Source: Pseudomonas helleri (GTDB lineage: Bacteria > Pseudomonadota > Gammaproteobacteria > Pseudomonadales > Pseudomonadaceae). From it: a DNA stretch of 64,000 nt. The notes beneath the pieces were generated by a model that saw nothing but the letters and a program-made list of their open reading frames with translations, was not told the DNA's origin and made no database searches. The stretch is taken from positions 1 to 64,000 of the forward strand of contig NZ_WIWC01000016.1 of assembly GCF_009600315.1 (NCBI RefSeq). The letters run 5' to 3'. A program made the position numbers and the translations under genes. Shown one piece after another: positions 16,670-25,200 of the stretch (positions are counted from its first letter, which is position 1; the number at the start of each line of letters is the position of its first letter).

Positions 16670-17602
16670 ATGGGCCTTTTATCTCGTGAAATTATGAGAA
16701 CAACTGCAGCATTAGCGTTGACGACTATTGTCACGCCACTGCTCGCAGTGGAGGGTGTGCCCCACGCAACAGGGAGCCCTGTTCAGGACAGAGCCACGGT
16801 TCTTGGGTATTGGACGGATGACTTGATGAAACAAGCCGAAATAGCGGATGGGATGGAGCAGTCCCCCGGAGAGGTTATTACTGAGAATGGTGATCTTCTT
16901 GGGTATGCGCCTGTGCCTATGCCCTATGTCAACAGTAAAATGGCGAGAGTCAACGGGGTTTTGTTTATCCGCCAACCCGATGGAAGTCATGGACACTGTT
17001 CTGCCTCCGTCATAAATTCGGACAGCAAGAGTCTAATTGTCACCGCCGCGCACTGTGTGATGGGCACTGAAAATAAATGGAAAGAGCTAATGATGTTTGT
17101 TCCTGCCTACAATGGCAGCGCAAAAGAAGGTGAGCGGACACCTCTGGGGCGATGGCCCGTAAAGCAAGCATTTGTGCCCTCATCTGTTCCAGAAGGACAA
17201 ACGATTGATAACGATATTGCCGTGGCCCGTCTCTATTTATTGTTACCTGCACAGCCCATTGGCCCTGAAGAATCCGTAGAACAAAAGGTGGGTGGGGGAT
17301 TAAAACCCAAAGTAAATGAAAGCGGGTTGTTTGGTGTAACCAGGATTGTTGGTTATCCGGGAATTGATAGATATTCTGGAATGCAACAACTGTGTGACAG
17401 TTTTACTTCCGTCGTTGAGGGTACTACAGGACTAGGAGCTAAAAACTGCTGCGCTTTTAGTGGGAATAGTGGCGGCCCTATTGTTTTATCTTCATCGCAA
17501 GAGCTTGAGGTTGTTGCTGTGGTTCACAACAATGTTTCTCATGCGCGGTTGAGAGCGTCGACTTTTAATCCGGTTTACCAAGCTGCCGATGCGGGCCATT
17601 AA
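16670..17602 (+). CDS. secreted trypsin-like serine protease
   Basis: A 310-residue exported peptidase of the chymotrypsin/V8 fold. The N-terminus has a signal peptide (TTAALALTTIVTPLLA), then a propeptide-like stretch to about residue 95. The triad is visible: His128 in VTAAHCVMG, Asp182 in DNDIAVARL, Ser267 in GNSGGPIV. A Cys pair (KNCC, residues about 260) lies just before the serine. ATG 16670 has AAAGGAG at good spacing. The codon use is more AT-rich than in the neighbours, which with the AT-rich upstream region hints at later acquisition. Ecotin, an inhibitor of this protease class, is encoded 30 kb away; no link is implied by position. Confidence 0.9.
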   Translation: MGLLSREIMRTTAALALTTIVTPLLAVEGVPHATGSPVQDRATVLGYWTDDLMKQAEIADGMEQSPGEVITENGDLLGYAPVPMPYVNSKMARVNGVLFIRQPDGSHGHCSASVINSDSKSLIVTAAHCVMGTENKWKELMMFVPAYNGSAKEGERTPLGRWPVKQAFVPSSVPEGQTIDNDIAVARLYLLLPAQPIGPEESVEQKVGGGLKPKVNESGLFGVTRIVGYPGIDRYSGMQQLCDSFTSVVEGTTGLGAKNCCAFSGNSGGPIVLSSSQELEVVAVVHNNVSHARLRASTFNPVYQAADAGH

Positions 17603-17692
17603 CATGGTTAATGAGGGGGCCGGGCAACGCGGCTGTACCTGACCGTGACCATGATCAGGGAGTTATCACAGTAAGCTTTTACGATATAGGTG

Positions 17693-18460
17693 TTATGACA
17701 AAAAGCCGCCATCCACATTCAACGAAACACCCGTGGTGTAAGTGGACGCGTCACTGGCCAGGTACAGCACTGCCCCGGCCATTTCACTGGGGGCGGCCAC
17801 GCGTTTAAGCGGGATATGTTGCAGGGCCGTCTGCAAGATGGCGTCATTGCTGACCAGCGCCGAGGCAAACTTGGTGTCAGTCAGGCCCGGCAGTAAGGCG
17901 TTGCAGCGAATGCCGAACGCCGCGCACTCTTTGGCGAACACTTTGGTCATGTTGATCACGGCCGCTTTGGTCATCGAATAAACACCCTGATACTCACCCG
18001 GTGACACACCGTTGATCGACGCAACGTTGATCATACTGCCGCCGCCGTGGGTGCGCATCAGCTTGCCGGCCTCCACCGACATAAAGAAATAACCGCGAAT
18101 GTTCACATCAACTGTTTTCTGGAATGCATTCAGGTCAGTGTCCAGGACATGGCAGAACTGGGGATTGGTGGCGGCGTTGTTGACCAGTATGTCGAGTCGT
18201 CCAAACTCCTCGCGAATACGGGCAAAGGTTCGGGTGATGTGCTCCATCTCGCCAATGTTGCAGGCAATGGCACTGGCTTTGCCGCCTTCGGCGATGATTG
18301 CATCGGCGACAGGCTGACATCCTTCGAGTTTGCGGCTGGAGACAATCACGTGGGCGCCTTGCTGGGCCAGCAGTTTGGCGATGGCTTCACCGATGCCGCG
18401 ACTGGCACCCGAAACAAATGCAATTTTGCCATCAAGGTCGAAAAGTTGAGTTCTGAGCAT
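17693..18460 (-). CDS. SDR-family oxidoreductase
   Basis: A 255-residue short-chain dehydrogenase. The NAD(P)-binding motif VSGASRGIGEAIA is at residues 13-25, NNAATNPQF near 90, and the catalytic Tyr-x-x-x-Lys is in GVYSMTKAAVI, with the upstream Ser in INVASINGVSP. The C-terminal LNVDGGFLS is the usual end of classical SDRs. It probably oxidises or reduces a hydroxyacyl or similar alcohol. It lies 24 bp downstream of the phosphotransferase-like gene on the same strand; the pair is often found together in acyl-CoA dehydrogenase (ACAD) clusters, suggesting lipid or fatty-acid catabolism. Confidence 0.9.
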   Translation of the reverse strand: MLRTQLFDLDGKIAFVSGASRGIGEAIAKLLAQQGAHVIVSSRKLEGCQPVADAIIAEGGKASAIACNIGEMEHITRTFARIREEFGRLDILVNNAATNPQFCHVLDTDLNAFQKTVDVNIRGYFFMSVEAGKLMRTHGGGSMINVASINGVSPGEYQGVYSMTKAAVINMTKVFAKECAAFGIRCNALLPGLTDTKFASALVSNDAILQTALQHIPLKRVAAPSEMAGAVLYLASDASTYTTGVSLNVDGGFLS

Positions 18461-18484
18461 GCTGATTCCTTACTGATGGCGCGG

Positions 18485-19552
18485 TTATAGGCTGGACTGG
18501 GCAATGACCTTGAGACTCATGTGCTCCAGCAGTTCATTCATTTTGACGAACGCAGCAAAGCGTTTGTCTTGGGTTTGGCCGTGGTAGTAGCGGTAGTAAA
18601 TTTGCTGAACGATACCGGCCAGCCGGAACAGTCCGTAGGTGTAGTAAAAATCATAGTTGTCGATCCGAATGCCAGAGCGGTCGGCGTAGTAATCGACAAA
18701 TTCGCGGCGTGTCAACATGCCCGGTGCATGACTGGGTTGGCGCCGCATGTGTTGTATCGGTGCAGGATCGTCAGCTTCGATCCAGTAGGCGAGGCTGTTC
18801 CCCAGGTCCATCAGTGGATCGCCCAGCGTGGTCAATTCCCAATCCAGCACGCCGATGATCTTTATGGGATCGTCAGGATCAAGTATCACGTTATCAAAGC
18901 GGTAGTCGTTATGGACAAGGCTGGGAGTAGGGTAATCGGCGGGCATATTGGCCTTTAGCCAGTCCGTGACCTGCTGCCAGTGAGGTGCATCCGGGGTGAG
19001 GGCTTTATCGTATCGCTCGCACCAGCCGCTAATCTGTCTTTGGACATAGCCCTGCGGTTTACCTAAATCACCCAAGCCGCAGGCGTTGTAGTCGACCTTG
19101 TGCAACTCGACCAGCGTGTCGATAAAGCTATGGCAGAGCGCTCGCGTGCCTTCAACAGTGAGGTTTAGTTCAGGTGGCAAATCTGAGCGCAGAATGATCC
19201 CCTTGACGCGCTCCATGACATAGAACTCGCTGCCGATGACCGATTCGTCCGTACAGTGGGCATAGACGCTTGGGCAATACGTAAAGGCGTCCTTGAGCTG
19301 GTTGATGATGCGGTATTCGCGCCCCATGTCGTGAGCCGACTTGGCTTTGCGCCCAAAGGGCGGACGACGCAGCACCAGCTCTACACCGGGGTATTCGATC
19401 AGATAGGTCAGGTTGGATGCACCATCTGAGAACTGGCTGATCACGGGATTGCCGGACAGGCCTGATACCTTCGCTTTGAGATAGCCATCGACTGCGCCGG
19501 CATCGAGCTCTTCTCCGGTGCGAATACGGGTGGATGAGTCAGTGAGCGCCAT
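18485..19552 (-). CDS. phosphotransferase-family protein (ACAD10/11 kinase-like)
   Basis: A 355-residue APH-fold protein. The kinase catalytic loop is LVHNDYRFDNVILDPD and the metal-binding loop is GVLDWELTTLGDPLMDLG. The N-terminal block FSDGASNLTYLIEY corresponds to the nucleotide loop, and VLRRPPFGRKAKSAHDMGRE is typical of the bacterial relatives of the ACAD10/ACAD11 kinase domain, which phosphorylate 4-hydroxyacyl-CoAs for beta-oxidation. That role is known for some members and inferred here. An SDR follows within 24 bp; an SCP2 lipid carrier and a histidine phosphatase lie upstream on the same strand. Confidence 0.88.
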   Translation of the reverse strand: MALTDSSTRIRTGEELDAGAVDGYLKAKVSGLSGNPVISQFSDGASNLTYLIEYPGVELVLRRPPFGRKAKSAHDMGREYRIINQLKDAFTYCPSVYAHCTDESVIGSEFYVMERVKGIILRSDLPPELNLTVEGTRALCHSFIDTLVELHKVDYNACGLGDLGKPQGYVQRQISGWCERYDKALTPDAPHWQQVTDWLKANMPADYPTPSLVHNDYRFDNVILDPDDPIKIIGVLDWELTTLGDPLMDLGNSLAYWIEADDPAPIQHMRRQPSHAPGMLTRREFVDYYADRSGIRIDNYDFYYTYGLFRLAGIVQQIYYRYYHGQTQDKRFAAFVKMNELLEHMSLKVIAQSSL

Positions 19553-19701
19553 GGTTATCTCTTCTACTTATAGTGTGGGCGGGTCAACATTGGCTAATTT
19601 AAGGGGCACTCGTGGCGGCTACAAGCCAGTGCAACCTTTTATAGGTGCGGTAATTAGCGGGCAATCAGCGTGCTTGATAACCCTTGAGTAAAATTCAGAG
19701 C

Positions 19702-19735
19702 AAAAAAAACCGAAGCTGCGTGGGCTTCGGTTTTC
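19702..19735 (-). terminator. Rho-independent terminator of the SCP2 gene
   Basis: The stem CCGAAGC / GCTTCGG, read on the minus strand, is followed by an eight-base T-run (plus-strand A-run at 19702-19709). It lies 16 bp past the SCP2 stop. A TTTTCT run on the plus side makes it potentially bidirectional. Confidence 0.85.
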
Positions 19736-19750
19736 TGTGATGCGTGTGGC

Positions 19751-20065
19751 TTAAGCCGGGAACAGTTCGCTCAGCTTCATGGCCAGCATCATGTCGCCTT
19801 CAGCGCGCAGTTTGCCGCCCATGAAGGCTTGCATGCCGTCGGTCTCGCCGCTGACGATGCCATCAAGGGTTTCACCGTCCATAACCAGCGTCACCTGAGC
19901 GTCCGGGTTCTCGCCTTCTTTCAGCTCGCAGGTGTTGTCTTTAACGATCAGCGAAAAATGTTTGTCTTCATCAATGCGAAAACCGAAAACCAGATCCAGG
20001 CCATCAGCAGCGGCTGGGTTGAATTTGGCTTTCATTGCTTGAACGGCATCAGCTACAGAAGTCAT
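19751..20065 (-). CDS. SCP2 sterol-binding-domain protein
   Basis: A 104-residue single-domain protein of the SCP2 type, a hydrophobic-cavity fold that carries lipids or fatty acyl groups. Recognisable: GLDLVFGFRIDEDKHFSLIV, then CELKEGENPDAQVTLVMDGETLDGIVSGE and the C-terminal GKLRAEGDMMLAMKLSELF. Length equals the usual stand-alone form. A histidine phosphatase is 54 bp upstream and the phosphotransferase/SDR pair lies beyond a strong terminator downstream, so SCP2 is probably expressed with the phosphatase or from its own promoter. Confidence 0.92.
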   Translation of the reverse strand: MTSVADAVQAMKAKFNPAAADGLDLVFGFRIDEDKHFSLIVKDNTCELKEGENPDAQVTLVMDGETLDGIVSGETDGMQAFMGGKLRAEGDMMLAMKLSELFPA

Positions 20066-20119
20066 GGTTCGATCCTTTTAGGGTGAGTACAGCGACCGGA
20101 AGGTCGCGGTGGCCGTTAC

Positions 20120-20818
20120 TCATCGGTAGGTAATGAGTGACGGCGTCTTTAACAGTTGCAAATGCGCATGACTGTTAAAGGAAGCCAGCGTGACCTCGCG
20201 GCCACTGAATTTAAGTCGGCTCAGCGAGGTGTTCGCGATGTGCCAGGTCAGCTTGAAAGCGTCATTGGCAGGAATATGGGTCAATAGATGCAGCAGCGCA
20301 GTCAGGGTGCCGCCGGACGTAAACACAACGATATTTTGTTGTTCATTACTTGAATCCAGCAGTCGATCAAGCCCGCCTCGAACGCGTGCAACGAAGTCTA
20401 GCCAGCTTTCCAGTTCTGGCGTGTCATAAGCCCCTGTAATCCAGCGCTTGATAATCAGGTCGAAGAAATGCTGAAACGCGACGGGATGGGCGCTCGGGTT
20501 ATTGAACACCGCGAGCGCCTCAGGCTGTTCTGGCAACAGGGCTGGAACCAGCGCTTTGACCACGGCAAATGCATCGAATTCATTAAAGGCGGTGTCAATC
20601 TCCAGCGCGGGAGCGCTATCGAACTGGGCCATCGCATGCTGCGCGGTGTGCTGCTGGCGTAGCAAGTCGCCTGAAAGGCAGCGATCAAATTCCAGTCCCA
20701 TATCCACCAGATGTTGACCCACAATGCTGGCCTGTTGCACACCCAGAGGCGACAGGACGTCATAGTCGTCTGCACCGAATGAGGCTTGGCCATGTCTGAT
20801 CAGATAGATGCTGCCCAC
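20120..20818 (-). CDS. histidine phosphatase family protein
   Basis: A 232-residue enzyme of the phosphoglycerate mutase-like branch. The phosphohistidine motif is IYLIRHGQASFG, directly at the N-terminus; the partner region CLSGDLLRQQHTAQ and the second His in VFTSGGTLTALL complete the fold, although the usual S-H-G is S-G-G here. GTG 20818 is the likely start because the RHG motif normally lies within ten residues of the N-terminus; a longer frame would add 62 residues of poor composition. The substrate is unknown. Confidence 0.82.
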   Translation of the reverse strand: MGSIYLIRHGQASFGADDYDVLSPLGVQQASIVGQHLVDMGLEFDRCLSGDLLRQQHTAQHAMAQFDSAPALEIDTAFNEFDAFAVVKALVPALLPEQPEALAVFNNPSAHPVAFQHFFDLIIKRWITGAYDTPELESWLDFVARVRGGLDRLLDSSNEQQNIVVFTSGGTLTALLHLLTHIPANDAFKLTWHIANTSLSRLKFSGREVTLASFNSHAHLQLLKTPSLITYR

Positions 20819-21025
20819 GTCCGCTTTATCCCGGCACGCTGAAAGTCTGGCGAGGTTAGGAGGATGGCAAGAACCTGTCAATAAAAAAACATACGCTCGT
20901 TTGAATCGTTCGTTGGGTGTGCTGAGCATTGTGTTTCGCGGCTGGCAGGTGGGAGGTCGCGTCGGTATGCTGGGCGTCATTTCCCGGCCCGAACTCAGGG
21001 CCACTCGGACATTTAAGGAGAGGCT

Positions 21026-22045
21026 GTGGAATTTCTTGCCGATTACGCCAGTTTTTTGGCTAAAACCGTAACGCTGGTCATTGCCATTGTGGTGGTGTTG
21101 GTCGCTGTCGCCGCAATGCGGGGTAAAGGTCGGCGCACGACCGGGCAGTTACAGATCATTAAAATGAATGAGTTTTATAAGGGATTGCGCGACAAGCTCG
21201 AACAATCCTTGTTGTCCAAAGATCAGCTCAAGTCAATGCGCAAGCAGCAGGCTAAAACCGACAAGAAGCTGAAAAAACACCCGGAGCAAAAGCCGCGGGT
21301 ATTTGTGTTGGACTTCGACGGCGATATTAAAGCGTCTGCCACCGAAAGCCTGCGTCACGAAATCACGGCTTTGCTGACGCTGGCGACACCTGCTGATGAA
21401 GTGGTGCTACGCCTTGAAAGTGGTGGTGGCATGGTTCACAGCTATGGTTTGGCCTCCTCGCAACTGGCGCGCATTCGTCAGGCAGGCATCCCTCTGACTA
21501 TTTGCATCGACAAAGTCGCTGCGAGTGGGGGCTACATGATGGCGTGCATTGGGCAGAAGATTATCAGTGCGCCTTTTGCGATATTGGGGTCCATTGGCGT
21601 GGTGGCGCAGTTGCCTAACGTTCACCGCCTGCTTAAAAAGCACGATATCGATTACGAAGTACTGACCGCCGGTGAATATAAGCGGACGTTGACGGTGTTT
21701 GGCGAAAACACAGAAAAAGGCCGTGAAAAATTCCAACAGGATTTGGACATTACCCATCAATTGTTCAAGAACTTTGTCGCTAAATACCGCCCACAATTGG
21801 CGATTGATGAAGTGGCCACTGGTGAAGTTTGGCTTGGGGTTGCTGCCATTGAGAAAGACTTGGTCGACGAACTTAAAACCAGTGATGAGTACCTTGTGGA
21901 GCGTGCGCAAACGGCCACTCTGTATCACGTGCACTATGCCCAGCGCAAAAGCTTGCAGGAGCGAGTAGGGCTGGCTGCTAGCCAGTCGGCAGAGCAAGTT
22001 GTTGACTCTGTATGGCGTCGCTTGACGCAATCGCGATTCCATTAA
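21026..22045 (+). CDS. sohB: SohB-like inner-membrane S49 peptidase
   Basis: A 339-residue signal-peptide-peptidase-like protease. The N-terminal membrane helix (ASFLAKTVTLVIAIVVVLVAVAA) anchors a periplasmic domain. The Ser-Lys dyad is Ser167 in VAASGGYMMA and Lys219 in TAGEYKRTLT; GSIGVVAQLP is also conserved. GTG start at 21026 with AAGGAG at 21015-21020. E. coli SohB is a suppressor of htrA defects and takes part in envelope protein turnover. It is divergent from the histidine phosphatase gene. Confidence 0.93.
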   Translation: MEFLADYASFLAKTVTLVIAIVVVLVAVAAMRGKGRRTTGQLQIIKMNEFYKGLRDKLEQSLLSKDQLKSMRKQQAKTDKKLKKHPEQKPRVFVLDFDGDIKASATESLRHEITALLTLATPADEVVLRLESGGGMVHSYGLASSQLARIRQAGIPLTICIDKVAASGGYMMACIGQKIISAPFAILGSIGVVAQLPNVHRLLKKHDIDYEVLTAGEYKRTLTVFGENTEKGREKFQQDLDITHQLFKNFVAKYRPQLAIDEVATGEVWLGVAAIEKDLVDELKTSDEYLVERAQTATLYHVHYAQRKSLQERVGLAASQSAEQVVDSVWRRLTQSRFH

Positions 22046-22132
22046 AGTGATCGGCATTGTTACAGCCTGAGAGGTGTAATAATGCCGGTTAATCCGGTAC
22101 ATATAATTCTGTTTTAGGGTGATATTTATATG

Positions 22133-22161
22133 TTGACTAACTGCTAATTTTAAATAGGTAT
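22133..22161 (+). promoter_or_regulatory. possible sigma-70 promoter for the NEL effector gene
   Basis: TTGACT at 22133-22138 and AGGTAT at 22156-22161 are 17 bp apart in an AT-rich leader, 85 bp before the gene. The -10 match is partial. No hrp box (GGAACC...CCAC) was seen. A small stem (CCGGTTAATCCGG) sits just upstream at 22085-22097. Confidence 0.3.
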
Positions 22162-22245
22162 CTCCTTTTTCTATCAACTATTTGATCTGTGATACCTGAG
22201 TTAACGCTGTAGGCTGAAGGCAAGATTTTTTATTGAGCCTTTGCT

Positions 22246-25200
22246 ATGACAGACACCTCTGATTATGTAATGACGACTGCTGAGAGTTCGGCAATTAGCC
22301 GTGGTCGCGACTTAGCCAATCTGCCGGTCGAAAACCTTCACCAATCCTATCTAACGTTCTCTCTGGCACCCTGGTTCAAAAGGGCTTTGCCCTCTGTTCG
22401 TGAAGCCTTGCGTATTAACTTTGAACGCGGTCAGGAGACGCAGCGTGAAGTGGCGCGTGTTTATGCCCAAGTTCAGTCAATCGAAAATTTTGCCGAGCCC
22501 CTGTTGAACGCTGCGCTTGCAGCGCGCGGGTGGATCGATGCCAACCCGAGAACCTATGGAATCAAACATGTTCGTCTGCTCAGCAATCTGGTTCTTTTTT
22601 TTGCGGAGCAACAAATAAAGTTGGTGGACCCCCTTATACAGTTGGTATGGCCCGGGCTTTTGACGCCTGAATCGCTTGAGTTGAACTTGGTCGAGAGCAT
22701 CACGCATCAAAGTTTGCTTCAGGCCGCCTTGCAGAACTTTGAACTTTCGGAAACCATTGAAGGTGGCTTCGATGCTGGCTCTTGTACCTATGAAGTTGTA
22801 GGGTCGCAGCAATTCAAGCAGGAAGCTCTTAAACCTGAAGAATTCGCACAGATTTGTCGAGATCTGGATTTGGGTATGCAGTACCAATGGCATTTGAATC
22901 GTGTATTTGATCCCGTCGATGAACACTACTCGATGGAGGACACCCATTCAAAAGCTTTTAAGTTGCATCAAAAATTCAGTGAGAATTTACACCATGAATT
23001 TATGTGTGCGCTGCATATTGCTTTTATGAAAGGTGAAATGATCCCGACGCACTACAAATTTTTACTTAAGCTTTTAGGCAGCACTGTCTCTTTGTTGTCA
23101 AATTTCAGCTTGGCCTACAGCACGTTACAGATAATGGCATTTGAAGTCCCCGGAGTACTTGTTTTCTGGCCACAGCGCCGGCCGATTGGGCAATCACAAA
23201 CCTGCCTGCTGTATTTGCCCGGCAGCCCCATCAGAACGTTTCAGGCATTTGACTCTTTCGATCTGTTAAAAGCCACGCTGCGACAATGGTTAAATAATCG
23301 CGAATTTTCTCTGTACTTTTTTCAATTGGTCCCGTTGCGTCATAGAGCTGAGTTTATGCGGCGTACGGATGCGAAAAATATGACGTGGGATTCATTACTG
23401 TTACGTCGCCCCCCCATTATCAATGAACCTGCATTGATGTCCGAAACAGGGCATCGGTCCCAGACGAAGGATCCCTTTATTGTCACTTGGGGTTTACAAC
23501 TGGCAAAGATCAAAGATGACGCAACCCTGTTGATTGTCCCTACGGAAGAGGAAGACTCCAAAAGCCGTTTGTCGCGACAAGCGTCCTTTCTCAATCTGGG
23601 CCTTAGTTTGTTGACACTGACATTGGGTTTTGTTCCTGTCCTAGGTGAACTTTTACTGGTGATCAGTGTTATTCAACTGGGTGAAGAAATCTATGACGGG
23701 ATAAAGGCTTGGCAGCGGGGCGACCAGGTGGCAGCACTGGAACATCTATTTGATGTTGCGCAAAATGTTGCATTGGCAGCGGGCACGGGCGCCATTGCCA
23801 AAGTGTTGAAGCCTTCACCGATTGTAGATGCTTTGGCGCCGATCAAGTCAGTCAGTGGGCAAACACGCTTGTGGCGGCCAGACTTAGAACTTTATGCACT
23901 TAAAAATGTTTCGCTTGAAGGTGTCGAACCCAACGCACAAGGGATTTACACCATCAGAACCAGCCAGTTTATAAAACTGGATGGTCAAGTATTCGAAGTG
24001 ACAAACGATACGACGTCTCAACAATGGCTTATCAAGCATCCCAGTGATTCAGAAGCCTATCGTCCAAGGCTGAACTATAACGAGAGTGGTGCCTGGACGC
24101 ATGAGCTGGATAACCCCATGCAGTGGTCGCGCCTTGAGTTATTCCGCCGGCTGGGTCCTGAGGCTCAAGGATTTTCGGACACGTCGGCCGAACATATTAT
24201 GGCGGCGTCAAATACGGGCGATGATGTACTGCGCAAAGTGTATATAGATAACCTTGAGCTACCGCCATTGTTGGCAGACAGCATGGAGCGTGTTCGCATC
24301 ATTGAAAAGATTGAGCGTTTCATCGTAGACATGAAGCAGGGGGTAGCGCGGGGTGCAGACTATGCTGCATTGCAATTGGAATTGTTAACCCAGCTTCCTG
24401 GTTGGCCTCCCAGCAAGGTGTTACGTGTCGTGGATGAACACGGTGCTGTAGTCAAAGAGTATGGGAGTGATCTGCTGGCCACCCACCCGCGTTTGCAAAT
24501 GGCGGAGGCACAAATAAACAATGGTGACTTGCTGACAGCAATACTTGAAGCTTTATCAACTGAACAAGTTCATACATTGTTGGGGCGATCCCTTGATGTG
24601 CAACAACAGCAGGTCAAGGCGTTAGTACAACAATTGGGTGAGCTGGCCCAGTCTAAAAAGACAGCGATATTTGCGCTCATCTATGCCCGCGATGAGGTAT
24701 TGACTCCAGAAATGAGCAGTTTACGCGCTCAGTTTCCATCTTTGCCGTCCCGTGTTATGGCTGAGTTAATAAAACACATGACTGCGGCTGAATTATCAAC
24801 CTTGCAAAGCAATGGTCGTTTTCCTATGAGTGTGTTGGAAGAAGCTCGCCGCCATGTGCAGATGCTGCGATTGAACCGGGCACTTGAAGGCCTGTATTTT
24901 CAGGGGCTGAGCAGTGCTGACAGCAATTCACTCGTGTTTCACACGATTACAGGTCTGGAGGGGTGGCCCACCAATGTGCGTCTGGTTTTACGTGATAAAG
25001 CGACAAGCGCAGTCCTGGAGAGTGTGGGGGGTACTTCGGCTTTATACAGTCGGGAGTTTTTCAAAACGGGCGAGGAGTACGAGTTTTATTTGCCCACTAT
25101 TGACAGTGTTAAAAGCAGCTCCCATCTTTCTGAGTGCATTGCTCAATCCTTATCCACTACGGAGCTACAATCGCTTGGCCTTCCTGCACCAGAATCCAGC

